Shown in pieces: positions 51,716-59,621 of a stretch of DNA of 64,000 bases. Within the stretch, counting starts at the first letter, position 1, and every line of letters starts with the position of its first letter. The position numbers and the translations under genes were made by a program. The notes beneath the pieces were generated by a model that searched no databases, was not told the origin of the DNA, and saw only the letters and a list, made by a program, of their open reading frames with translations. This stretch comes from Palleronia pontilimi (lineage in GTDB: Bacteria; Pseudomonadota; Alphaproteobacteria; Rhodobacterales; Rhodobacteraceae), in NCBI RefSeq assembly GCF_016412875.1, contig NZ_JAEKPD010000005.1, forward strand, positions 1 through 64,000, given 5' to 3'.

Positions 51716-54481
51716 CTACTGCCCAAGCCGGTCCAGCAAGGCGGGCACGTGCACCTGGTCGGATTTGTAGTTGCCCGTCAGCACGTGCATGATCAGGTTG
51801 ATCCCAAAACGATATGCGATCTCGCGCTGCCGCTCGCCCGCGAAGCCACGGCCCACCGGGAACATCCGGCCGCCCGCATCGTCGATGGCCCAGGCCGCCG
51901 CCCAGTCGTTTCCACCGATCACCACCGGGGTGACGTTGTCGTTGAGATTGCGGAACGGCATCCCCTCCACCGCTTCGGCGTCGGGGGGCGCGGCCTCGAC
52001 CCAGACGTCGCGGCCCGCGTGGCGTCCTGGGAAGTCCTGCAGCAGGTAGAACGTGCGCGTCAGCACATGGTCGGCGGGCACCGCCTCGAGCGGGGGGATA
52101 TCCAGGGGCCGCGCCAATTCCTGCAACTTGCGACCGGCGGGCGTGGCCGCGCCGAACCCGGCCACATCCGCATCCCGCGTGTCGAACAGGATCATGCCGC
52201 CACCGCGCAGATAGGTGTTCAGCTTGGCATAGGCCGCGTCCGACGGGATCGGCTGATCCGGCGATATGGGCCAGTAAAGAAACGGAAAGAACGCCAGCTC
52301 ATCGGTCTCGAGGTTCACGCCCATGGGCGCTGCGGGCTCGATCGACGTGCGCGCGAACAGGGTCCGCGACAGACCCTCGAGCCCGGCACGCGCCACGTCG
52401 TCAAGCCGCGCGTCCGCGGTCAGAACATGGGCCAGGACCACTTCGGTCGTGGCCTCCAGGGCGAAATCGCCCAACGGCTCGCGGTCGTCTTGCGCGCGCG
52501 CCTCGCCCACGGGCAGCGCCAGGGCGAACACCAGCATCGCCGCGGCCGCGCGCGGACCGGTCAGCCGTCCCGCCAGCCAGAGCGACGCCAGCACGTCCAC
52601 CGCCAGCGCGGCCAGCGCCGCGGCCAGCAGCCAGCCCTTCAGGTCCTGCTCCTGCACCACGCCCATTCCTTCGACCGCGATCCGCGCGGGCCATTGCGCG
52701 GCGGCCAGCGTGGCGTCGGCATCCAACACGTTCAGCGCGATCCGGCGGTCTTCACCGGCGTAAAGACCCGGCGGGGTGTCGGGCGACGGCCGAGCACCGG
52801 CCAGGTCCTCGCCCGCGATGCCCGGCAGGATGCCCGCATCCTCGACCTGTCCGAACGCCGTCAGCACCTCGTCCATCGACCAGGTGGTGCCCGCCAGATC
52901 CTCGACCGACGGTGCCGCGGGACGGGTCGACACCGCCAGCCGCTCCAGCATCGACACGAATAGGCCCGACAGCGGCAGCGACGACCACTCGGCATTGGCG
53001 GTGACGTGAAACAGCACCACCTGGCCCTGCCCGATCCGCTTGCGCGTGACCAGCGGCGTGCCATCGGTCAGCGACGCGATGGTGCGGTCGCCCAGCGTCG
53101 GGTCGGGCTCTGCCATGACCTGCGCGCTGACCGTCACATCGGGCGGAACGCTGAGTCCGTGGAAGGGGGACGCTTCGCCGAAGGCGCGCAGCGATTTGGG
53201 CTCGCCCCAGCTCATGGCGCCACCGACGCTGCGCCCGCCCGCCCGCAGGCGCACGGGCATCAGCACGTCTTCGGTCCCGCGGCTGATATCGCTGGCGGCT
53301 TGGCGCGGGCCCGCGAAGCGCAACAGCAAGCCGCCTTCCGTGACCCAGTCCTCCAGCGCCTGCACCTGCGCGTCGGGCAGCGTCGCGACATCGGCCAGCA
53401 CGATCACGTCGGGATTGGCCAGCAGCACATCCGACAGCGACCCGCCCAGCAGGTCGGCCACCGGAGCCAGCGCCTGTTCCAGGTAATGGGTGGGCGACAG
53501 CAATTGCAGACCCTCGCGGTCGTCCCGGCCCGCGATCAGCGCCACTTCGCGGCGCTTCAGGGCGTCGTCGGTCAGGCTCACGGCCGCGGCCGACCGCACG
53601 CCTTCCAGCTGGAATCGCGTGATCCGGTTCCGCAGCTCGGGCGGCAGCGACAGGGCCAGCTCGGCGCGGGTCTGCCCGTCCTCGAAAAGCATGGTCTCGC
53701 GCGCCAATTCGCGGGCCACACCGTTGGGATCCAGCCCATGCGCGGTGACGGTCACCTCGCGCTCCGACCCCGCGGCGGCGCGCAGGGCGGCCAGCTGGAT
53801 CGCCCCATCTTCGAAGCGCGGCGGCAGCAGGCCGAAAACCGGACGCGGCGATTGGAACACGCGGACCGATCCCCTTTGCTCCAGCGCCGCCAGCACATCC
53901 GCGCGCCAGTTCTGGGAGGTGCCGTCCGACAGCCAGATCGTGTCGAAAGACGTCTCCAGGCCCTCCGCCCACGCCCCCGCGTCCTGGGGCTGCCACGCGG
54001 CCGGAGCCAGTCCGGCAAGCACCGCGAACCAGTCGCTGGCCGCGCGGAACGGCAACGCGCCCTCTGGCAGATCGGTCAGGGTCACAAGGGCCACGGGCCG
54101 ATTATCGCGCGCGGCCTCGTCAAGCGCCTGTTCCACCCGCTCGAGCCGCGCGGGCCAATCGCGCGCATCGGCCCAGGTGCCATCCATCAGCACCAAAAGC
54201 GGGCCGCTGCCCGCCTCGCGGTCCGACGGGTTCAGCACCGGACCCGCAAAGCCCAGGATCAGCGCGGCGATGGCCAGGGCGCGCAGCAGCAACAGCCACC
54301 AGGGGGTCTTGTCGGTCTGGTGCTCGTCATCCTGCAGGCCCAGCAGCAATGCCACGCCCGGAAACCGCCGCCGGATCGGCGCGGGTGGCACGGCGCGCAG
54401 CAGGATCCAAAGGATCGGCAGGGCCAGCAGCCCCAGCAGCAGCCAGGGCGCGGTGAACCCTATAGGACCGACGATCCACAT
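51716..54481 (-). CDS. BatA-like/DUF4159 membrane protein
   Basis: A 921-residue protein. The N-terminus is an aerotolerance-regulator (BatA) domain with two helices (APWLLLGLLALPILWILLRA and RALAIAALILGFAGPVL) and a VWA-like stretch GPLLVLMDGTWADARDW. A long middle part has an amidotransferase-like segment (VILADVATLPDAQVQALEDW). Two more helices (about 625-675) lead to the C-terminal DUF4159 domain (FFPFLYWPISPD, YLRGGGMILFDTRDAD, HVLTRTFYLLQDFPG). It starts at an ATG overlapping the DUF58 stop (TGATG). It is probably an inner-membrane partner of the MoxR ATPase. Confidence 0.88.
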   Translation of the reverse strand: MWIVGPIGFTAPWLLLGLLALPILWILLRAVPPAPIRRRFPGVALLLGLQDDEHQTDKTPWWLLLLRALAIAALILGFAGPVLNPSDREAGSGPLLVLMDGTWADARDWPARLERVEQALDEAARDNRPVALVTLTDLPEGALPFRAASDWFAVLAGLAPAAWQPQDAGAWAEGLETSFDTIWLSDGTSQNWRADVLAALEQRGSVRVFQSPRPVFGLLPPRFEDGAIQLAALRAAAGSEREVTVTAHGLDPNGVARELARETMLFEDGQTRAELALSLPPELRNRITRFQLEGVRSAAAVSLTDDALKRREVALIAGRDDREGLQLLSPTHYLEQALAPVADLLGGSLSDVLLANPDVIVLADVATLPDAQVQALEDWVTEGGLLLRFAGPRQAASDISRGTEDVLMPVRLRAGGRSVGGAMSWGEPKSLRAFGEASPFHGLSVPPDVTVSAQVMAEPDPTLGDRTIASLTDGTPLVTRKRIGQGQVVLFHVTANAEWSSLPLSGLFVSMLERLAVSTRPAAPSVEDLAGTTWSMDEVLTAFGQVEDAGILPGIAGEDLAGARPSPDTPPGLYAGEDRRIALNVLDADATLAAAQWPARIAVEGMGVVQEQDLKGWLLAAALAALAVDVLASLWLAGRLTGPRAAAAMLVFALALPVGEARAQDDREPLGDFALEATTEVVLAHVLTADARLDDVARAGLEGLSRTLFARTSIEPAAPMGVNLETDELAFFPFLYWPISPDQPIPSDAAYAKLNTYLRGGGMILFDTRDADVAGFGAATPAGRKLQELARPLDIPPLEAVPADHVLTRTFYLLQDFPGRHAGRDVWVEAAPPDAEAVEGMPFRNLNDNVTPVVIGGNDWAAAWAIDDAGGRMFPVGRGFAGERQREIAYRFGINLIMHVLTGNYKSDQVHVPALLDRLGQ

Positions 54482-55353
54482 CAGTGGTCACGCTCGAGCG
54501 CGCCATAAAGCCAGAGCAGCGCCGCGCTGGCCGAATGGTCGGTATGGTGCAGGTGGTATTGCCAGCCGGTGACACGGCAGAGATCGCGCAAGCGCGCCTT
54601 GCGCTCGGCCAGCCGGTCCAGGTAGCGGGTCCGCAAATCGCCCGCCTTCAGCGTTTCGTGGCTGAGCGTGCCGCCCATGGATTCGAAGATGGTGCGCCCG
54701 TCGAAGGGGAAAGCCTCTTCCTGCGGGTCCAGGATCTGCAGCAGAACGCCGCTGACGCCGCGATCGGCGGCCATGGTCAGGGCGCCTTCCACCGGGGTCA
54801 CGTCGCCCAGGAAATCCGACAGGAACACGGCGCGGGCGCGGGCCGGGATCTCGCGCGCGTTGGGCGCACCGTAATCGGCATGGTCGTCGTCGCCCTCGAG
54901 CGCCTGGGCCATGCGCAGAAGCTGCAACGCGCCGCTGCGCGGGGGCAGATCGTGGTTCGACAGGCCGACACGCTCGCCGCCATGTCCCAAAAGGATTGCC
55001 ATGGCCATGGCCAGCTCGGCCGCGCGACTTCCCTTCGGCGCAAGATTGGCGGATGCGAAGCCCATGGATTGCGAGCGGTCGACCCAGAACATGACCGACT
55101 GCGCCGCCTGCCATTCCTTCTGGCGCACGAATTGCTCGTCCGACCGGCCCGAGCGGCGCCAATCCACCATCCGCGCCTCGTCGCCCTGGACGACGGGGCG
55201 ATACTGCCAGAACTCGTCCCCCTGCCCCGGCCTGCGGCGGCCGTGGCTGCCCAGCAGGACCGAACGCGCCAGATGCTGCGCGCCCGCCAGAAGGGCGGGC
55301 AGCGGCGCGGCAAGCTGTTCGGCGCGGGAGCGTAGGAGGGCGGCGTCGCTCAC
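54481..55353 (-). CDS. DUF58 (VWA-like) protein
   Basis: A 290-residue soluble DUF58 protein, starting at a GTG overlapping the moxR stop (GTGA). The family signature GDEFWQYRPVVQGDEARMVDWRRS is split here across residues 45-68, and the MIDAS-like metal site DRSQSMGF is near 91-98. DUF58 proteins pair with MoxR ATPases, probably as their VWA-type adaptor. It is translationally coupled to both neighbours. Confidence 0.92.
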   Translation of the reverse strand: MSDAALLRSRAEQLAAPLPALLAGAQHLARSVLLGSHGRRRPGQGDEFWQYRPVVQGDEARMVDWRRSGRSDEQFVRQKEWQAAQSVMFWVDRSQSMGFASANLAPKGSRAAELAMAMAILLGHGGERVGLSNHDLPPRSGALQLLRMAQALEGDDDHADYGAPNAREIPARARAVFLSDFLGDVTPVEGALTMAADRGVSGVLLQILDPQEEAFPFDGRTIFESMGGTLSHETLKAGDLRTRYLDRLAERKARLRDLCRVTGWQYHLHHTDHSASAALLWLYGALERDH

Positions 55354-56348
55354 GCGGCCTGCGCCCGGGTCTTGGCGTCGACCACTTGCGCGATGACATG
55401 CTCGAGCGTCTCGCCCCGGGCGCGCGCGGCGAAGCTCAGCGCCATGCGGTGGCTCAGAACGGGCACCGCCATATCCGCCACGTCCTCGGCGTTGGGGGCC
55501 AGCCTGCCGTCGAGCAGCGCCGCGGCCCGCACCGTCAGCATGAGCGCCTGTGCCGCACGCGGCCCCGGACCCCAGCCCACGTGGTCGCGCACGGGCTGCG
55601 GGGCGGTGTCGTCCTCGGGGCGGCAGGCGCGCACCAGGTCCAGGATCATCTCGACCACGGCGTCACCCACGGGCATCCGGCGCAGCAGGGATTGCGCGGC
55701 GATCAGCTCTTTTGCGGTGAAGACGCCGTGGGATTCGGCTTCCTCGGCCCCGGTGGTGGCCAGAAGGATATCACGCTCGGTGCCGCGGTCCGGATAGGGC
55801 ACGTCGATCTGAACCAGGAACCGGTCCAGCTGCGCTTCGGGCAGCGGATAGGTGCCTTCCTGCTCGATCGGGTTCTGGGTGGCCAGAACGTGGAACGGCT
55901 TGTCGAGAGCGTGGGCCTGACCCGCGACGGTCACAGACTTCTCCTGCATCGCCTGAAGCAGCGCGGACTGGGTGCGCGGGGACGCGCGGTTGATCTCGTC
56001 GGCCATCAGAAGCTGGCAGAAGACCGGCCCCTCGATGAACTTGAACGCCCTGCTGCCGTCCTTGCCGGTTTCCAGCACTTCCGAGCCAAGGATATCGGCG
56101 GGCATCAGGTCGGGGGTGAACTGCACGCGCTTGCCGTCCAGGCCCATCACCGTGGACAGCGTCTCCACCAGCCGCGTCTTGCCCAGACCCGGCAGGCCGA
56201 TCAGCAGACCGTGTCCACCGCACAGCAGTGTCGACAGCACCAGATCGACCACGCGGGTCTGGCCGATGAACCGCTTGGTGATCGAGTCGCGCGCGTCGGC
56301 AAGTTTGGCGCCCAGCGTGTCGATCTCGTCCAGAATGGGGTCCGTCAT
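55350..56348 (-). CDS. MoxR-type AAA+ ATPase
   Basis: A 332-residue AAA+ chaperone-like ATPase. Walker A is GLPGLGKTRLVE (about residues 50-61), Walker B is LLMADEINRASPRTQ, and sensor 1 is FHVLATQNPIEQEGTYPLPEAQLDRF in two pieces; the AAA lid follows. The ATG at 56348 has AAGGAC seven bases upstream. It heads the MoxR-DUF58-DUF4159-amidotransferase-like operon. MoxR proteins remodel or mature envelope and metal-binding complexes with their VWA partners. Confidence 0.95.
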   Translation of the reverse strand: MTDPILDEIDTLGAKLADARDSITKRFIGQTRVVDLVLSTLLCGGHGLLIGLPGLGKTRLVETLSTVMGLDGKRVQFTPDLMPADILGSEVLETGKDGSRAFKFIEGPVFCQLLMADEINRASPRTQSALLQAMQEKSVTVAGQAHALDKPFHVLATQNPIEQEGTYPLPEAQLDRFLVQIDVPYPDRGTERDILLATTGAEEAESHGVFTAKELIAAQSLLRRMPVGDAVVEMILDLVRACRPEDDTAPQPVRDHVGWGPGPRAAQALMLTVRAAALLDGRLAPNAEDVADMAVPVLSHRMALSFAARARGETLEHVIAQVVDAKTRAQAA

Positions 56349-56410
56349 GACAAAGTCCTTCGCCGGGCTAGGTTGAATTGCATGATGCAGACCTATTGCG
56401 GCAGGCACAA

Positions 56411-56998
56411 ATGACAAAAGAGCACACAGGACAAAAGCCCGTGATCCCCGACGCGGGCAGCATCGAAGCGCAGGTCCGCCGCGCCGCACCGCGCGGTCTT
56501 CCGCCGGTCGAGGACTGGAATCCCGACTATTGCGGCGAAATGGACCTGGTCATTCAGCGCGACGGCACCTGGATTCACGAAGGCACGCCCATCGGCAGGC
56601 CGAAATTGGTCAAGCTCTTCTCGACCATCCTGAAACGCGAGGGCGACGATTACTTTCTGGTCACCCCTGTGGAAAAATTGGGCATCAAGGTCGAAGACGC
56701 GCCGTTCGTTGCGGTGGACTTCGCGCGCGACGACGACGATCTGGTCTTCACCACCAATGTCGGCGACACGGTGCGCGCCGATGCCGAGCACCCGATCCGG
56801 GTCGAGCGCGACGCCGCCACGGGCGAGCCGTCGCCCTACATCCTGGTGCGCCGCAACCTCGAGGCGCTGATCGACCGCAAGAGCTTCTATCGCCTGGTCG
56901 ACATCGGCGAGGTCGCGCCCCACGACGGGGCCGAGTGGTTCGGTCTGCGCTCGGGCGGACAGTTCTTTCCCGTCATCCCGGCCGCCGAGCTGCCCTAG
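56411..56998 (+). CDS. DUF1285 family protein
   Basis: A 195-residue soluble protein with the DUF1285 pattern: VEDWNPDYCGEMDLVIQRDG, TWIHEGTPIGRPKLVKLFSTIL, DYFLVTPVEKLGIKVEDAPF and a C-terminal GLRSGGQFFPV. Its function is unknown; it is widespread in Gram-negative bacteria. The ATG at 56411 fits the family start. It is divergent from moxR (62 bp between starts), an arrangement typical of this group. Confidence 0.93.
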   Translation: MTKEHTGQKPVIPDAGSIEAQVRRAAPRGLPPVEDWNPDYCGEMDLVIQRDGTWIHEGTPIGRPKLVKLFSTILKREGDDYFLVTPVEKLGIKVEDAPFVAVDFARDDDDLVFTTNVGDTVRADAEHPIRVERDAATGEPSPYILVRRNLEALIDRKSFYRLVDIGEVAPHDGAEWFGLRSGGQFFPVIPAAELP

Positions 56999-57045
56999 CG
57001 CCCGGGCCACGGCCCTGCCCTGTCTTCAGACCACCCGCGAATCCT

Positions 57046-57927
57046 TCACGGCGCGCCCGTGCTGTCAGCCGAACGCGGCTCGAAGGTCGCGTGGGTGATG
57101 TCGAAACGCGCGCGCAGCATGTCTTTCACCTCGCGGCAGAGCGGCGGAAACTCGGTGCCGGCCCGGGGCACCAGTCGCGCCTCGACCGAAACGCGGTGCT
57201 CGTCGATCTGCCACAGGTGCAGATGCTCGACCGATTGCACGCCACCCACACCTGCGATTGCCTGCCGCACGTCCTCGGTCTCGATCGTCAGCGGCGCACC
57301 CAGCATCAGCAGCCGGATCGTCGGCCCGATCTCGGCCGCGCCGTGCCACAGGATATATCCGGCGATCCCGATGGTCACGATGGGGTCGATCAGCCGCCAA
57401 TCGTACAACAGCACCAGCGTGCCCGCCAGGATCACCGCGACCGAGCCCAGCGCGTCGGCCACGTTGTGCAGGAACGCCGCGCGGATATTCATCGACCTCT
57501 TCGACATGGCGTAGGTCAGCGCGGCGGTCACAAGGTCCACCGCCAGCGCGATCGATGCGAGCACGACCACGATCCAGCCGTCGATGCTTGGTGGATCGAA
57601 AAGGCGGGTGACGCCCTCGTAGATCAGGAACAGGCCCAGCATGATCAGCGTGGTGTAATTGACCAAGGCCGCCACCACTTCGGCCCTTCCGTAGCCGAAG
57701 GTCATGGTATCGTCGGCGGGCTTGCGGGCGATCCGGCGGGCCGCGAAGGCGATGATCAGCGACAGCGCGTCCGAGAAGTTGTGCAGCGCATCGGCGATCA
57801 GCGCGAGCGAGCCCGACAGCACGCCGCCGATCACCTGCGCCACGGTCAGCCCGAGGTTGATCGCGACGGCGCCCGCCATGCGGGCGTCACCGACCTTGGG
57901 ATCCATATGGCCGTGATCGTGCGGCAA
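57046..57927 (-). CDS. Cation diffusion facilitator (metal exporter)
   Basis: A 293-residue CDF transporter with six membrane helices, a His-rich N-terminus (PHDHGH) and a cytoplasmic C-terminal ferredoxin-like domain ending HATFEPR. The metal site residues are visible in helix 2 (ADALHNFSDA) and helix 5 (LHNVADALGS), the His/Asp arrangement common in Zn/Cd exporters. The start is a TTG at 57927 with GAAGGGG eight bases before it; an ATG at 57906 would remove the His-rich end. Metal specificity is not certain. Confidence 0.92.
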   Translation of the reverse strand: MPHDHGHMDPKVGDARMAGAVAINLGLTVAQVIGGVLSGSLALIADALHNFSDALSLIIAFAARRIARKPADDTMTFGYGRAEVVAALVNYTTLIMLGLFLIYEGVTRLFDPPSIDGWIVVVLASIALAVDLVTAALTYAMSKRSMNIRAAFLHNVADALGSVAVILAGTLVLLYDWRLIDPIVTIGIAGYILWHGAAEIGPTIRLLMLGAPLTIETEDVRQAIAGVGGVQSVEHLHLWQIDEHRVSVEARLVPRAGTEFPPLCREVKDMLRARFDITHATFEPRSADSTGAP

Positions 57928-57991
57928 GGCATTGACCCCTTCCGTGGCGCGCCAGGGCGACGGCCCGGTGCCCGCGCCCCGTCACAAGGGA

Positions 57992-58519
57992 TCAGGCGGC
58001 GCGCCGGGTTCCGCGGGCAGGATAGGCCTGCTCGACGATGAAATCGACCTTGTCCAGCAGGAATTCCAGGTCGGGCCGCGCGAAGGGCGAATTCGAGACG
58101 TTGGCGAGGTACAGCTCCCCGTCGGGACGCACCCAGAACACGGCGGGCTCGGCGAAGACCTGCGCTTCCTCGTCCTTGATCGATTCGGAGATATAGAGGC
58201 CCCAGTCGCGCGCCTGCTGCTCGCTCAGCCCGTAGGCCATGGGGATCGGGTCAAGGCCCCAATCCTCATGCGCCTCACGCGCCCGCTCTTCGGTGTCCAT
58301 CGAGACGTGAATGGTCTCGACCCCCTTGGCCAAGAAATCGTCGTAGAGCTTGCGCATCTGGCCGAGATATTCCTTGCAGACCGGGCAATGCAGGCCACGA
58401 TAGACGATGATCTGCGTGAAACTGTCCGGCGATTGTTCGGACAGCTCCCAACGCGTGCCAATGATGAGCGGCAGGTTCAAAGTAGGCGCGGTCTGTCCGG
58501 GCATGGGTGTCGTGGGCAT
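57992..58519 (-). CDS. Peroxiredoxin-like (AhpC/TSA) protein
   Basis: A 175-residue thioredoxin-fold protein of the AhpC/TSA type. The active region is IIVYRGLHCPVCKEYLGQ, with a CxxC pair in place of the usual peroxiredoxin TxxC, followed by the family segments YDDFLAKGVETIHVSMDT and PAVFWVRPDGELY. It could act as a thiol peroxidase or disulphide reductase in the cytoplasm. The ATG at 58519 has AGGAG eight bases upstream. It is divergent from the cupin gene. Confidence 0.88.
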   Translation of the reverse strand: MPTTPMPGQTAPTLNLPLIIGTRWELSEQSPDSFTQIIVYRGLHCPVCKEYLGQMRKLYDDFLAKGVETIHVSMDTEERAREAHEDWGLDPIPMAYGLSEQQARDWGLYISESIKDEEAQVFAEPAVFWVRPDGELYLANVSNSPFARPDLEFLLDKVDFIVEQAYPARGTRRAA

Positions 58520-58660
58520 GGGGATGCTCCTGTAATGCTTGGTTCCGGGGTCAGCGTCGCAAACCGCGTTCGGTTCCCCCGGGCGTAGTGCCGTGGTCAG
58601 CGGATCGACGCGCACTACGCTCCCCATTGCAGGGCACGGCGCCGTGAATGGAGGTGCAGC

Positions 58661-59008
58661 ATGGCCAAGAAGTTTTCGCGTAACGATTGGGCCAGCGATC
58701 CCGATCTGTGGAAAGGGCATATCAGCGGACAGGACCTGGGCACCGACGTGACGGTGCTGTTCTTCAGTTCCGACGAGGTCGGGGCGGGCCCGGGCCTGCA
58801 TCGCCACCCCTATGACGAGGTTTTCATCGTCCGGCGCGGCCGCGCCCTGTTCACGCTCGCAGACGACACCATCGAAGCCGTGGCGGGCGATGTTCTGCTT
58901 GCGCAGGCGGGCGTGGCGCATGCCTTCAGGAACCTCGGGCCGGACAGGCTCGAGACGACCGATATCCACCTGAGCGCCGACTGGATCCAGGAAGATCTCG
59001 AGGACTAG
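58661..59008 (+). CDS. Small cupin domain protein
   Basis: A 115-residue single-domain cupin. Motif 1 is GLHRHPYDEVFIVRRGRALF (two His and a Glu as metal ligands) and motif 2 is AQAGVAHAFRNLG (third His). The complete ligand set suggests a metal-binding cupin, but the substrate or sensed ligand is unknown. The frame before the ATG carries GGAGG. It converges on rluE. Confidence 0.9.
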   Translation: MAKKFSRNDWASDPDLWKGHISGQDLGTDVTVLFFSSDEVGAGPGLHRHPYDEVFIVRRGRALFTLADDTIEAVAGDVLLAQAGVAHAFRNLGPDRLETTDIHLSADWIQEDLED

Positions 59009-59011
59009 GTT

Positions 59012-59545
59012 TCAGATCGCGCCGGTCACGTCGCGCCACGCGCCGGGCGCAAGATCCCCCAGCGGGACCGGTCCGATCTGCCACCGCACGAGCCGCAGAC
59101 ACGGAAAGCCCACATGGGCGCACATGCGCCGGACCTGCCGGTTGCGGCCTTCGCGGATCGAGAGGCGCAGCCAGCTGTCGGGCACGGTCTTGCGAACGCG
59201 CACGGGGGGATCGCGCGGCCACAGATCGGGCGGGGCGATCGCTTCGGCTTCGGCGGGTTTGGTGGGTCCGTCCTTCAAACGAACACCTTCGCGCAGCGCG
59301 GCAAGCGCCGGGGCGTCGATCACACCTTCGACCTGGACAAGGTAAGTCTTCGCGAACGCCCCCGAGGTGATCCGCGCCTGCAAGCGACCGTCATCGGTCA
59401 GAAGCAGCAAGCCCTCGCTGTCGCGATCCAGCCGACCGGCGGCGTAAACGCCGTTGGGCAGCCCCAATCCCGACAGGCCCGACCAGCGCCCTTCGTCGGT
59501 GAACTGGCTCAGCCGGTTCATGGGCTTGTCCAGCGCGATCAGCAT
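59012..59545 (-). CDS. rluE: RsuA/RluE-type 23S rRNA pseudouridine synthase
   Basis: A 177-residue synthase. The N-terminus MLIALDKPMNRLSQFTDEG lacks an S4 domain, as in RluE, which makes pseudouridine 2457 of 23S rRNA. The catalytic Asp lies in GRLDRDSEGLLLLTDDG, and the C-terminal motif REGRNRQVRRMCAHVG is intact. The start at 59545 fits the family; the longer frame overlaps the 3' end of polA. RluE is the best match but RsuA-family specificity is hard to assign by eye. Confidence 0.9.
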   Translation of the reverse strand: MLIALDKPMNRLSQFTDEGRWSGLSGLGLPNGVYAAGRLDRDSEGLLLLTDDGRLQARITSGAFAKTYLVQVEGVIDAPALAALREGVRLKDGPTKPAEAEAIAPPDLWPRDPPVRVRKTVPDSWLRLSIREGRNRQVRRMCAHVGFPCLRLVRWQIGPVPLGDLAPGAWRDVTGAI

Positions 59546-59621
59546 CGCGGGACGTTCCGGCTCCCTGCGAACCCGGAGTTCCAAGGCATTCGCACGACGC
59601 CGGGAAAGCCCGCGGGCAACC

